DNA of 64,000 bases. Origin: Streptomyces drozdowiczii (lineage in GTDB: Bacteria; Actinomycetota; Actinomycetes; Streptomycetales; Streptomycetaceae). Both the position numbers and the translations under genes were made by a program. The notes below the pieces were generated by a model. That model saw only the letters and a list, made by a program, of their open reading frames with translations, searched no databases and had not been told where the DNA came from. Below, piece by piece: positions 17,223-24,564 of the stretch; the stretch's first letter is position 1, and every line of letters begins with the position of its first letter. The stretch covers positions 2,418,001 through 2,482,000 of the forward strand of contig NZ_CP098740.1 in assembly GCF_026167665.1 (NCBI RefSeq), read 5' to 3'.

Positions 17223-18062
17223 GTGGCGCCCGAGAGGAACGACCGCGAGGAGCTGCGCCGCCGGTTCGCGGAGGAGGCCCGGGCCGAGCGGCCCGATCTG
17301 GCGCTGCTGTGCCTGCTGGTGGCGGCGGAGGCGGATCCGGAGCTGGACGCGCACGGCATCGACGAGGCCCAGATCGAGCTGGACCGGCTGGCCGGGCTGC
17401 TCCCGTACGGTCTGCGCGGGGCCCACGCCTGGGCGTCGGCGCTGGCCGAACTGCTCGGTGAGCGGCACGGGTTCGAGGGGGCGGCGGCGGACTACCAGCG
17501 GCTGGAGTCGTCCCTGCTGCACGAGGTGCTGCGGCGGCGGCGCGGGCTGCCGATCCTGCTGTCGGTGGTGTGGATCGAGGTCGCCCGGCGGGCGGGCGCC
17601 CCCGTGTACGGGGTGGCTCTGCCGGGCCATTTCGTGGTCGGCTTCGGCGACCCGGCCGAGCGGGTCCTCGCCGATCCGTTCGCCGGGGGGCGGCCGCTGT
17701 CGGACCAGGACGCGGAGCTGATGGTGACGAGCGCGACCGGGGAGCGGTGGGAGCCGTCGTCGCTGGAGCCCGCCCGGCCGCTGGAGGTCGTGCTGCGGGT
17801 CCTGAACAACATCCGGGCCTGGGCCGCGGCCCGCCCGGAGCACACGGCCGTGGCGCTGTGGGCGGCCGAGCTGTCGCTGCTGCTGCCGTCGCATCCGGCC
17901 AGGCTGCGCTACGAGCACGCCCAGCTGCTGGTGCGCGCGGGCGAGTTCCTGCGCGGGGCGGCCGAGATGGAGGAGTACGCGCAGGTCGTGGAGGAGGTCG
18001 AGCCGGCCGTGGCGGAGGCGGTGCGCAACAGTGCGCGGGCGGCGCGGGCGCTCCTGAACTGA
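17223..18062 (+). CDS. SirB1 family / transglutaminase-like protein
   Basis: 279 residues. Contains YGLRGAHAWASALAELLGER and RRRRGLPILLSVVWIEVARRAGAPVYGVALPGHF split over about 100 residues, the SirB1/transglutaminase-like core. A helical C-terminus with a tetratricopeptide-like look follows (PARLRYEHAQLLVRAGEF). SirB1 proteins lack a proven general function. The GTG start at 17223 is three bases after the acetyltransferase stop, which implies a bicistronic unit. Confidence 0.85.
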   Translation: MAPERNDREELRRRFAEEARAERPDLALLCLLVAAEADPELDAHGIDEAQIELDRLAGLLPYGLRGAHAWASALAELLGERHGFEGAAADYQRLESSLLHEVLRRRRGLPILLSVVWIEVARRAGAPVYGVALPGHFVVGFGDPAERVLADPFAGGRPLSDQDAELMVTSATGERWEPSSLEPARPLEVVLRVLNNIRAWAAARPEHTAVALWAAELSLLLPSHPARLRYEHAQLLVRAGEFLRGAAEMEEYAQVVEEVEPAVAEAVRNSARAARALLN

Positions 18063-18293
18063 CGGAGCGGGAGGTGTGGCGCGGCGCCCAAACCTCGCGG
18101 GGGCGCGGCATGCCGTCCAACGGGTGATTATCCGTTCTTCGCCACTCGATGGGCCCACGCCGTAGCCCCAATGCGGCGCTCTCCGATGGCGCGCTCCCGG
18201 GTTCGGACTGACGGTGGATCACGTAGCCGCTGCGTCACCAGGAGTCGACAGGTCGTCACTCCTCGCAGGGGCGACGAAAGGAAATGTGTACAG

Positions 18294-19142
18294 ATGCGCT
18301 CTGCCCGCACGCTGTTCGCTTCGGCCGCCGTCACGGCGGTCCTCACCATCACCGCTCCCTCGGCGTACGCGATGACCGTCGCCGCCGACCAGCACCACGG
18401 CGGCTCGTCCGCCTCCGACCACGAGCACGACAACTCCGACGGCGAGTGGAAGAAGGACAAGCCGCACGGCGGCGTCCACACCGGCGGCGGCGCCCTCGCC
18501 AAGGCGGTCGCCAAGGAGTGGCAGCCCGGTGACGAGGGCGGCAAGTACAGCAAGGACGACGAGGACAAGCCGCACGGCGGCGTCCACACGGGCGGCGGCG
18601 CGCTGGCCAAGGCGGTCGCCAAGGAGTGGCAGCCCGGCGACGAGGGCGGCAAGTACAGCAAGGACGACGAGGACAAGCCGCACGGCGGTGTCCACACCGG
18701 CGGCGGCGCGCTCGCCAACACGCTCGCCAAGGAGTGGCAGCCCGGCGACGAGGGCGGCAAGTACAGCAAGGACGACGAGGACAAGCCGCACGGCGGCGTC
18801 CACACCGGCGGCGGCGCGCTCGCCAACACGCTCGCCAAGGAGTGGCAGCCCGGCGACGAGGGCGGCAAGTACAGCAAGGACGACGAGGACAAGCCGCACG
18901 GCGGCGTCCACACCGGCGGCGGCGCGCTCGCCAACACGCTCGCCAAGGAGTGGCAGCCCGGCGACGAGGGCGGCAAGTACAAGGACGAGGAGAAGCCGAG
19001 TGGCGGCATGCACACGGGTGGCGGTGCGATGGCGATGACCGGCAGCGGTCTGGCCGCCGGTTCGCTGCTGCTGCTCGGTGGCGCCGGCGTGGCCGCGTAC
19101 CGGCTCCGCCGCCGTCAGGCGTCCGGCGGTGCGATGGCCTGA
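18294..19142 (+). CDS. Tandem-repeat surface protein with C-terminal anchor (probable sortase substrate)
   Basis: 282 residues. A signal peptide (MRSARTLFASAAVTAVLTIT... AYA) precedes a His/Asp-rich spacer and five 36-residue repeats of the type DKPHGGVHTGGGALA... KEWQPGDEGGKYSKDDE. A degenerate sixth start (EKPSGGMHTGGGAMAM), a hydrophobic helix (LAAGSLLLLGGAGVAAYRL) and a basic RRR tail end the protein. There is no LPXTG, but MAMTG at 19029-19043 sits exactly where an LAXTG-type sorting signal would be. A class F sortase gene follows 121 bp downstream. Function of the repeats is unknown; the His, Asp and Glu content could bind metal (speculation). Confidence 0.88.
   Translation: MRSARTLFASAAVTAVLTITAPSAYAMTVAADQHHGGSSASDHEHDNSDGEWKKDKPHGGVHTGGGALAKAVAKEWQPGDEGGKYSKDDEDKPHGGVHTGGGALAKAVAKEWQPGDEGGKYSKDDEDKPHGGVHTGGGALANTLAKEWQPGDEGGKYSKDDEDKPHGGVHTGGGALANTLAKEWQPGDEGGKYSKDDEDKPHGGVHTGGGALANTLAKEWQPGDEGGKYKDEEKPSGGMHTGGGAMAMTGSGLAAGSLLLLGGAGVAAYRLRRRQASGGAMA
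18456..18995 (+). repeat. Five tandem 108-bp repeats inside a coding region
   Basis: Units begin at 18456, 18564, 18672, 18780 and 18888 with GACAAGCCGCACGGCGG. They are nearly identical at the nucleotide level, including third codon positions, and are in frame (36 codons each); the last unit is shortened before AAGGACGAGGAG. Units 1-2 encode ALAKAVAKEW and units 3-5 ALANTLAKEW, so two sub-families were amplified separately. Confidence 0.9.
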
Positions 19143-19263
19143 CCGGCCCGCGGGCCTCTGTCGTCGCGGTCGCCGTCCCTCCGGGGCCGGCGGCCGCGGC
19201 GCCCGCGTTTCCCCGGTCCTCCCCACTCGTACCGCCCCCGTACGGACGAAAGGCACGTTCCTC

Positions 19264-19970
19264 ATGGCCGCCCCGCAGACCACCGAAACCCCCTCCCCCG
19301 GGGCCGCGTCCCGCACCGGCTCGCTCGGCCGGGCCCTGTTCTGGCCCCTCGCGACGGCCGGTCTCGGCATGACCCTGATCTACCACTCCATCGGTTCGCC
19401 GGCCGACGACAAGGCGCCCGCCCCGCCCCGGCAGCGGCGTCCGCCGCCGCGTCCGCGTCGGCCGCGGCCTCCGCCGAGGCCGCCCCGAGCGAGTCGCCCG
19501 CGCTGCCCCGCTCGGTTCCGACGCGGCTGCGGATCCCGGCGATCGCGGTGGACGCGCCGTTCACTCCGCTCTCCATCGGTCCTTCGGGGCAGCTCGACGC
19601 GCCGCCGCCGAACGACAAGAACCTGGTCGGCTGGTTCAAGGACGGTGCGACGCCCGGCGAACGGGGGGCGTCGATCGTGGCGGGCCATGTGGACACCACG
19701 ACCGGTCCGGCCGTCTTCCTCCAGCTGCGCTTCCTGAAACCCGGGGCGACCGTGGACATCACCCGCGCCGACGGCACGGTGGCCACGTTCTCCGTGGACA
19801 CCGTGGAGACGTTCAGCAAGGCGGACTTCCCGGACGACAAGGTCTACGCCGACACCCCGGACGCACAGCTGCGGCTGATCACCTGCGGCGGCAACTACGA
19901 CCGGAAGGCCAAGGACTACGAGGACAACGTCGTGGTCTTCGCGCACCTGGACTCGGTGAAGAAGGGGTGA
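19264..19970 (+). pseudogene. Class F sortase, apparent frameshift in the linker
   Basis: ATG at 19264 begins MAAPQTTETPSPGAASRTGS with a signal-anchor helix (LFWPLATAGLGMTLIYHSI). After ADDKAPAPP (about 19411-19430) the frame becomes Arg/Pro-rich. Reading one base earlier gives an Ala/Ser linker, then SVPTRLRIPAIAVDAPF and the whole sortase domain to TGA 19968-19970. The catalytic residues are intact: His in AGHVDT, Cys in RLITCGG, Arg in NYDRKAKDYEDNVVVF. One base is missing in the C-rich GCCCCGCCCCGG stretch, so the gene is either broken or mis-sequenced. Sortases cut a sorting motif and attach the protein to the wall; the upstream repeat protein is the obvious substrate. Confidence 0.82.
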
Positions 19971-20044
19971 GCGGCGGCCTTCCCCCGCGTATGGGCGGGA
20001 AAACCGGATGCGGGCGGGCGCGGGGCGCTGTTAGCGTCCGAATC

Positions 20045-20098
20045 ATGCAGCGTGCCGCCATGAACACGACGACGCCGGAGAGTGTCCCGGCGCGCTGA
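20045..20098 (+). CDS. Candidate Thr-rich attenuator leader peptide (17 aa)
   Basis: ATG at 20045 encodes MQRAAMNTTTPESVPAR, then TGA. Three consecutive ACG Thr codons (20066-20074) sit in a short frame that ends 16 nt before a perfect terminator stem and 86 nt before the ThrRS start. No Shine-Dalgarno is visible. A TAGCGT box at 20032-20037, 8 bases before the ATG, fits a -10 element and a leaderless transcript. This is the architecture of ribosome-mediated attenuation in which stalling at Thr codons reports threonyl-tRNA shortage. Expression is inferred and not shown. Confidence 0.6.
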   Translation: MQRAAMNTTTPESVPAR

Positions 20099-20144
20099 CT
20101 GATGACCAGTCCGAAAAGCCCCGGGGCGAGTGCCCCGGGGCTTT
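20073..20144 (+). promoter_or_regulatory. Candidate transcription attenuator of the ThrRS gene
   Basis: Three stem-loops follow the Thr codons. Stem 1 is CGCCGG (20073-20078) with CCGGCG (20087-20092), stem 2 is GACTG (20097-20101) with CAGTC (20107-20111), and the terminator is AAAGCCCCGGGGC (20115-20127) with its perfect complement (20132-20144), loop GAGT. A ribosome stalled on the Thr codons would cover the left arm of stem 1. It would free CCCGG at 20086-20090 to pair with CCGGG in the terminator left arm, an antiterminator option. The U tract is short (TTTC), as in many actinobacterial terminators. Confidence 0.62.
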
Positions 20145-20184
20145 CGCGTGGGGTCGCTCGCCCTTCCCACGCGAGGAGACCGCC

Positions 20185-21420
20185 ATGCACGACCACCGCA
20201 AACTCGGCCGCGAGCTGGAACTGTTCGACACCGACCCGCTGATCGGCGCCGGGCTCCCCTACTGGCTGCCGGACGGGGCGGAGCTGCGCCACACCCTGGA
20301 GGAGTACATCCGGGGCGCCGAGCGGAGGGCGGGCTACCGCCATGTGTACTCGCCGGTGCTCGGCAAACGGGAGCTGTACGAGCGCTCGGGGCACTGGGCG
20401 CACTACAGCGACGACATGTTCCCGCCGATGGACCTGGGCGAGGGACAGCAGCTGGTGCTGCGGCCCAGCCTGTGCCCGCACCACGCGCTGATCTACCGCT
20501 CCCGGGCGCACAGCTACCGCGAACTGCCGCTGCGGATGGCGGAGCTGGGCGGGATGTACCGCGCGGAGCTGTCCGGGGTGCTCGGCGGGCTGACCCGGGT
20601 GCGCTCCATCCAGCTGAACGACGCGCACATCTTCTGCACCGTGGAGCAGGTCGCCGCCGAGGCGCGCGGCGCGCTCGACATGATCCTCCGGGCGTACGGG
20701 GCACTGGGCGTCCGCGCGGCCCGCTTCCGGCTCTCGCTGCCGGGGCCGGGCGGCAAGTACGTCGCGGCCCCGGAGCTGTGGCGGCGCTCGACCGCGCTGC
20801 TGACCGAGGTGCTGGAGGCGTCGGGGCTGCCGTACGAGGCGGCGGAGGGCGAGGCGGCGTTCTACGGGCCGAAGATCGACGTCCAGGTCGAGGACGCGGC
20901 GGGCCGCGAGTTCACCCTGTCCACCGTGCAGGTCGACTTCCACCAGCCGGAGCGCTTCGACCTCCACTACATCGGGGAGGACGGGGCCAAGCACCGCCCG
21001 GTCATGGTGCACCGCTCCATCATCGGCAGCGTCGAGCGGGCCGTGGCCCACCTCATCGAACAGCACGGCGGTGCCTTCCCGGCCTGGCTCGCCCCGAAAC
21101 AGCTGGCCGTCCTGCCGGTGTCCGACGCCGAACTCCCGCACGCGGAGGCGCTGGCCGCGCGGTGCGCCGAGCTGGGGCTGCGCGCGGAGGTCAGCGACCG
21201 TGGGCGCGGCAGCCTGGGCGCCCGGATCCGCGCCGCCCGGCTGGTGCCGTACCAGGTGGTGATCGGCGCGGCGGAGGCGGCCGACGGGCTCGTCGCCCTC
21301 CGCCTGCGCGACGGCCGCCGCCTCGCCCCCATGCCCGCCGGGGACGCGCTCTCCCGGATCACCGCGCTGACCGCCGCGCACAGCACCGCGCTGTGGGACG
21401 AGGAGGCGGGGGGACGCTAG
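20185..21420 (+). CDS. thrS: Threonine--tRNA ligase, short form lacking TGS and editing domains
   Basis: 411 residues against about 650 for ordinary bacterial ThrRS. It begins directly at the class II catalytic domain. All three zinc ligands that recognise Thr are retained: Cys97 in RPSLCPHH, His148 in LNDAHIFC and His276 in MVHRSIIGS. Motif 2 (MYRAELSGVLGGLTRVRSI) and motif 3 (GSVERAVAHL) are intact, with the anticodon-binding domain from about 303. The N-terminal TGS and the hydrolytic editing domain are absent. It is probably an accessory ThrRS for starvation or inhibitor resistance, alongside a full-length copy elsewhere (inference). The upstream leader suggests control by Thr-tRNA level. 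GCGAGGAG precedes the ATG. It overlaps the convergent MFS gene by 4 bp. Confidence 0.88.
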   Translation: MHDHRKLGRELELFDTDPLIGAGLPYWLPDGAELRHTLEEYIRGAERRAGYRHVYSPVLGKRELYERSGHWAHYSDDMFPPMDLGEGQQLVLRPSLCPHHALIYRSRAHSYRELPLRMAELGGMYRAELSGVLGGLTRVRSIQLNDAHIFCTVEQVAAEARGALDMILRAYGALGVRAARFRLSLPGPGGKYVAAPELWRRSTALLTEVLEASGLPYEAAEGEAAFYGPKIDVQVEDAAGREFTLSTVQVDFHQPERFDLHYIGEDGAKHRPVMVHRSIIGSVERAVAHLIEQHGGAFPAWLAPKQLAVLPVSDAELPHAEALAARCAELGLRAEVSDRGRGSLGARIRAARLVPYQVVIGAAEAADGLVALRLRDGRRLAPMPAGDALSRITALTAAHSTALWDEEAGGR

Positions 21421-22634
21421 GCCGCGTCCGGGGCCGCCTCCACCCTCGGCTTGTCGCCCTCCCGCCCGGGGCCCAGCGCCCCCGCCAGCGCAGCCGCGAG
21501 GGCGACCAGTGCCAGGACCACGGTCATCGTGAGGCGCAGGCCGATGTGGTCGGCGAGGAAGCCGAGGGCGGGCGGGCCGACCAGGAAGGCGCCGTAGCCC
21601 GCCGTGGAGACCGCGGCCACCCGGGCGGCGGCGTCCGTCGGGTGGTCGCCTGCGGCGGACACCGTGACCGGGAAGCCGAGCGACGCGCCGAGCCCCCACA
21701 GCACCGTTGCGGCGCCCGCCATCAGGGGGCTCGGGGCGACGATGACCACCGCCAGGCCCAGCGCGGCGGTCAGGCCGCTGATCCGGACGACCAGCGCCCG
21801 GCCGAACCGCTCCAGGAAGGGGCCGCCGGCGAGCCGGCCCAGGGTCATCGAGGCGGCGAAGACCAGGAAGGTCAGCGAGCCCGCCGTGGGGCTCACGTCG
21901 TACCCGTCGACCATGAGCAGCGGCAGCCAGTCGTTGGCCGCGCCCTCCGCGAAGGCCATTGCCAGCACGATCACGCCGATGAGGACGAGCTGCCGGTCGC
22001 GCCATACGCGCAGCTGGCCGCGGAGGCCGCCCTGCCCGGACTCGGCGGCGGGCGCGTCGTCCTTGCCGGTGCCGGGCGGGATGGCGAGGACCGCCCGCGT
22101 ACCGGCCGCGGCTATCAGCACCGCGACGAGTGTCAGATGCCAGCCGACGGGGAACGCGGCCGCCGTCAGCGCCATGCCGAGGAGCGCCCCGACGACGGTG
22201 CCCAGGCTGAAGCAGCCGTGCAGCACCGGCAGGACGGGCCGCCCGATGGCGGTCTCGACGGCGGCGCCCTCGATGTTGAACGCCACCTCGCTCATGCCCA
22301 TCCCGGCGCCGAACAGGGCCAGCCCCGCGAAGACCACGGCGGCGAGCGAGAGGGCGGTGCCGGCCGCGACGACCAGCAGCCCGGCGACGATCAGGGCGAC
22401 CCCGCCGAGGATCGTGGTCCGGCCCCCGTGGCGCCGCACCAGCGGCCCGGACGCCATGACACCGGCCATCGAACCGGTGGAGAGCCCGAAGAGCACCAGA
22501 CCCATCGCGCCGGTGGACACGTCGAGCCCGTCCCGGACGGCCGGGGTGCGCGCGACCCAGGAGGCCATGCCGGTACCGGCGGCGAGCATGAAGAGGAACA
22601 GTGCGGCACGCCAGCGGCGTGTGGCGGCATCCAT
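21417..22634 (-). CDS. MFS transporter
   Basis: 405 residues, about 12 hydrophobic helices, starting MDAATRRWRAALFLFMLAAG at the ATG 22632-22634. Loop motif VRRHGGRTTILGG between helices 2 and 3 and FLERFGRALVVR in the second half are typical MFS signatures; ATVLWGLGASLGFPVTVSAA resembles the YbjJ/FucP-like group. It is probably a drug/proton antiporter or sugar-type permease; the substrate is unknown. It is divergent from an acetyltransferase-TetR pair, with palindromic operator-like DNA between them, so TetR control is likely. Its end overlaps the convergent thrS by 4 bp. Confidence 0.88.
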   Translation of the reverse strand: MDAATRRWRAALFLFMLAAGTGMASWVARTPAVRDGLDVSTGAMGLVLFGLSTGSMAGVMASGPLVRRHGGRTTILGGVALIVAGLLVVAAGTALSLAAVVFAGLALFGAGMGMSEVAFNIEGAAVETAIGRPVLPVLHGCFSLGTVVGALLGMALTAAAFPVGWHLTLVAVLIAAAGTRAVLAIPPGTGKDDAPAAESGQGGLRGQLRVWRDRQLVLIGVIVLAMAFAEGAANDWLPLLMVDGYDVSPTAGSLTFLVFAASMTLGRLAGGPFLERFGRALVVRISGLTAALGLAVVIVAPSPLMAGAATVLWGLGASLGFPVTVSAAGDHPTDAAARVAAVSTAGYGAFLVGPPALGFLADHIGLRLTMTVVLALVALAAALAGALGPGREGDKPRVEAAPDAA

Positions 22635-22693
22635 ACAGCGGGGCCTCGTCAGAAGGTCGGAAAGCGGCGAGCGGAAAGTGGCGGGCGCCACGA

Positions 22694-22724
22694 GCGTACG
22701 ATCGTACGCCTGGAGTGTACGCTC
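22694..22724. promoter_or_regulatory. Candidate TetR operator between MFS and acetyltransferase genes
   Basis: Perfect 16-bp palindrome GCGTACGATCGTACGC (22694-22709). GAGCGTAC at 22692-22699 is also mirrored by GTACGCTC at 22717-22724. The site lies 7 bp upstream of the acetyltransferase ATG and about 60 bp upstream of the MFS ATG, covering both promoters. The TetR gene at 23329 is the obvious regulator. Confidence 0.65.
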
Positions 22725-22730
22725 GTACCC

Positions 22731-23309
22731 ATGACGGACTACTTCGCGGGCGATCCGCGCACGAACCACGAGCGCATGCTCGCCGGAGACCTGTACATCG
22801 CGGACGACCCGCAGATCGTCGAGGCCCAGAAGCGGGCCGTGCGGCTGGCCGCCCGCTATCTCGCCGCCTACAGCGAGGACCCGGACGCCGCGCAGCCGCT
22901 CGTCGCCGAACTCCTCGGCGGCCTCGGCGCGGGCGCGCACATCCGGCCGCCGCTGTACGTCGACTACGGCTCGTACATCACGGTCGGCGAGGACACGTTC
23001 ATCAACTACAACCTGACCGCGCTGGACGTCGCGCCGATCACCATCGGCCGGGACTGCCAGATCGGGCCGAACGTCCAGCTGCTCACGCCCACGCATCCGG
23101 TGGAGCCGGAGCCGCGCCGGGACAAGCTGGAGGCGGCACGGCCCATCACGATCGGCGACAATGTCTGGCTCGGCGGCGGGGCGATCGTGCTGGCCGGGGT
23201 GACCATCGGGGACAACAGCGTCATCGGCGCGGGAGCCGTCGTCACCAAGGACATCCCCGCCAACGTGGTCGCCGTGGGCAATCCGGCCCGGGTGATCCGT
23301 TCGATCTAG
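22731..23309 (+). CDS. Sugar O-acetyltransferase (Maa/NodL-LacA hexapeptide family)
   Basis: 192 residues. An N-terminal helical cap (MTDYFAGDPRTNHERMLAGD, the maltose/galactoside acetyltransferase signature) precedes a left-handed beta-helix of hexapeptide repeats (ITIGRDCQIGPNVQLLTPTH, ITIGDNVWLGGGAIVLAGV, GDNSVIGAGAVVTKDIPANV). The catalytic His is in TPTHPVEPE. It acetylates a sugar hydroxyl from acetyl-CoA. The ATG at 22731 has no ribosome site; the operator palindrome ends 7 bp upstream, which suggests a leaderless transcript. Followed 19 bp later by the TetR gene. Confidence 0.92.
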   Translation: MTDYFAGDPRTNHERMLAGDLYIADDPQIVEAQKRAVRLAARYLAAYSEDPDAAQPLVAELLGGLGAGAHIRPPLYVDYGSYITVGEDTFINYNLTALDVAPITIGRDCQIGPNVQLLTPTHPVEPEPRRDKLEAARPITIGDNVWLGGGAIVLAGVTIGDNSVIGAGAVVTKDIPANVVAVGNPARVIRSI

Positions 23310-23328
23310 ACGAGAGACAGGGACCCAG

Positions 23329-23871
23329 GTGGCGACCGGACGGAACGACCCCGAGCGGCGGGAGCGCATCATCACCGCCGCGCTCGACCTGATCGCGGCC
23401 GAGGGGGTCGCCGGGACCTCGCACCGCAAGGTGGCCGCCCGGGCCGGGGTGCCGCTCGGCTCGATGACGTACCACTTCGCCGGTATGGACGAGCTGCTGC
23501 GGGAGGCGTTCACCCGCTTCTCCAGCAGCATCGTCGCCGTCTTCGAGGAGCGCCTCGGCGCCGCCACCACGCAGGACGAGGCCCGCGAGGCGGTCGCCGA
23601 TCTGGTGCACCACCTGTCCGGCGGCAATCAGCGCGAACTGGTCCTCACGCACGAGCTGTACACCCTCGCCGCCCGCAAGCCCGCCTACCGCGAGCTGACC
23701 CGCGAGTGGATGCGCCGCAGCCGGGTCGCCCTGGAGTGGCACTTCGACCCGGCGACGGCCCGTCAGCTCGACGCGCTGATCGAGGGCCTTTCCATCCATC
23801 GCGCGCTGGAAACCGAACCGCACGACCGCGCCCTGACCGTCGAGGCCATCGCCCGCATCACGCGCGCCTGA
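23329..23871 (+). CDS. TetR-family transcriptional regulator
   Basis: 180 residues. The N-terminal helix-turn-helix (RRERIITAALDLIAAEGVAG... VAARAGVPLGSMTYHFAGMD) is typical of TetR, with a helical ligand-binding C-terminus. GTG start at 23329-23331. Co-directional with, and 19 bp after, the acetyltransferase gene. The palindrome at 22694-22724 probably binds it, giving autoregulation plus control of the divergent MFS gene (inference from layout). Confidence 0.9.
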   Translation: MATGRNDPERRERIITAALDLIAAEGVAGTSHRKVAARAGVPLGSMTYHFAGMDELLREAFTRFSSSIVAVFEERLGAATTQDEAREAVADLVHHLSGGNQRELVLTHELYTLAARKPAYRELTREWMRRSRVALEWHFDPATARQLDALIEGLSIHRALETEPHDRALTVEAIARITRA

Positions 23872-23886
23872 CGCGCGTTCACAGCT

Positions 23887-23924
23887 CCTGGCCGGCACCC
23901 CACCTGACCAAGGTGCCGGCCAGG
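23887..23924. terminator. Bidirectional terminator hairpin
   Basis: Perfect 13-bp stem CCTGGCCGGCACC (23887-23899) with 23912-23924, 12-nt loop, between the convergent TetR and methyltransferase genes. Confidence 0.8.
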
Positions 23925-23931
23925 TCACCTC

Positions 23932-24564
23932 TCACGCACCGGCCGCCCGGGCCAGCAGGCAGACCTGGGGCCACCTCGCGCCCGGAGTCGTCAGCCGGGC
24001 GGTGAGGGCGAACCCGGCCTCCTCCAGTTGTCCGACAACCCGGTCGGGCGACAGCAGGTGGATGGCGTACGCGTATCCACCGGCACGCTTCTCCGAGACA
24101 TAGGGCTCACCGTTCCCGGCGTGGAACCCCAGCAGCAGCCGGCCGCCGGGGGCCAGGACACGGCGGAACTCCGCGAAGAGGACCGGGAGCCGGTCCGGCG
24201 GCGTGTGCAGGATCGACCACCAGGCGACGATCCCGCCGAGACCGCCGTCGGGCAGTCCGAGCGCGTCCATCGTTCCGGTCTCGAAGCGCAGCTCCGGGTG
24301 GCGGCGCCGGGCGAGGTCGACCATGCGCGGCGACACATCCACACCGTGGACGCTCAGCCCGAGACCGGCCAGATGGGCCGTCACATGACCAGGACCGCAG
24401 CCGAGATCGGCGACGGGGAGTCCGCCGTCCGCGCGGACCTCCTCCGCGAACGCGCCGATCAGCGCGCGTCCGGCCACATCCTCGGCGAAGAGGCCGGGAA
24501 CGCGTGCGGCGTAGTCCTCGGCGACGGTGTCGTAATAGGCGCGGGTCGCGTCGAGTTCGGTCAT
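23932..24564 (-). CDS. Class I SAM-dependent methyltransferase
   Basis: 210 residues from ATG 24562-24564 (MTELDATRAYYDTVAEDYAA); a GTG two codons upstream is an alternative. Motif I is VADLGCGPGHVTAHLAGLG, then VDVSPRMVDLARRRHP and LRFETGTMDAL. This is the UbiE/Methyltransf_11/25 type, substrate unknown. No clear ribosome site precedes it, and a TTAGGGT box just upstream could mean a leaderless mRNA. Monocistronic by layout. Confidence 0.86.
   Translation of the reverse strand: MTELDATRAYYDTVAEDYAARVPGLFAEDVAGRALIGAFAEEVRADGGLPVADLGCGPGHVTAHLAGLGLSVHGVDVSPRMVDLARRRHPELRFETGTMDALGLPDGGLGGIVAWWSILHTPPDRLPVLFAEFRRVLAPGGRLLLGFHAGNGEPYVSEKRAGGYAYAIHLLSPDRVVGQLEEAGFALTARLTTPGARWPQVCLLARAAGA

Noticed and set aside
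18456..18995. Regular repeats that could suggest a CRISPR array
   Set aside because: 108-bp units are contiguous, have no unique spacers and are in frame within a secreted protein gene.
20185..21420. Short ThrRS as a truncated pseudogene
   Set aside because: It has its own start with ribosome site, a dedicated leader and all catalytic and zinc residues; missing domains are N-terminal modules, not a broken frame.
23329..23871. Assigning the MFS, acetyltransferase and TetR genes to a biosynthetic cluster
   Set aside because: No biosynthetic enzymes (PKS, NRPS, terpene, RiPP) occur nearby; a simple detoxification locus is enough to explain it.
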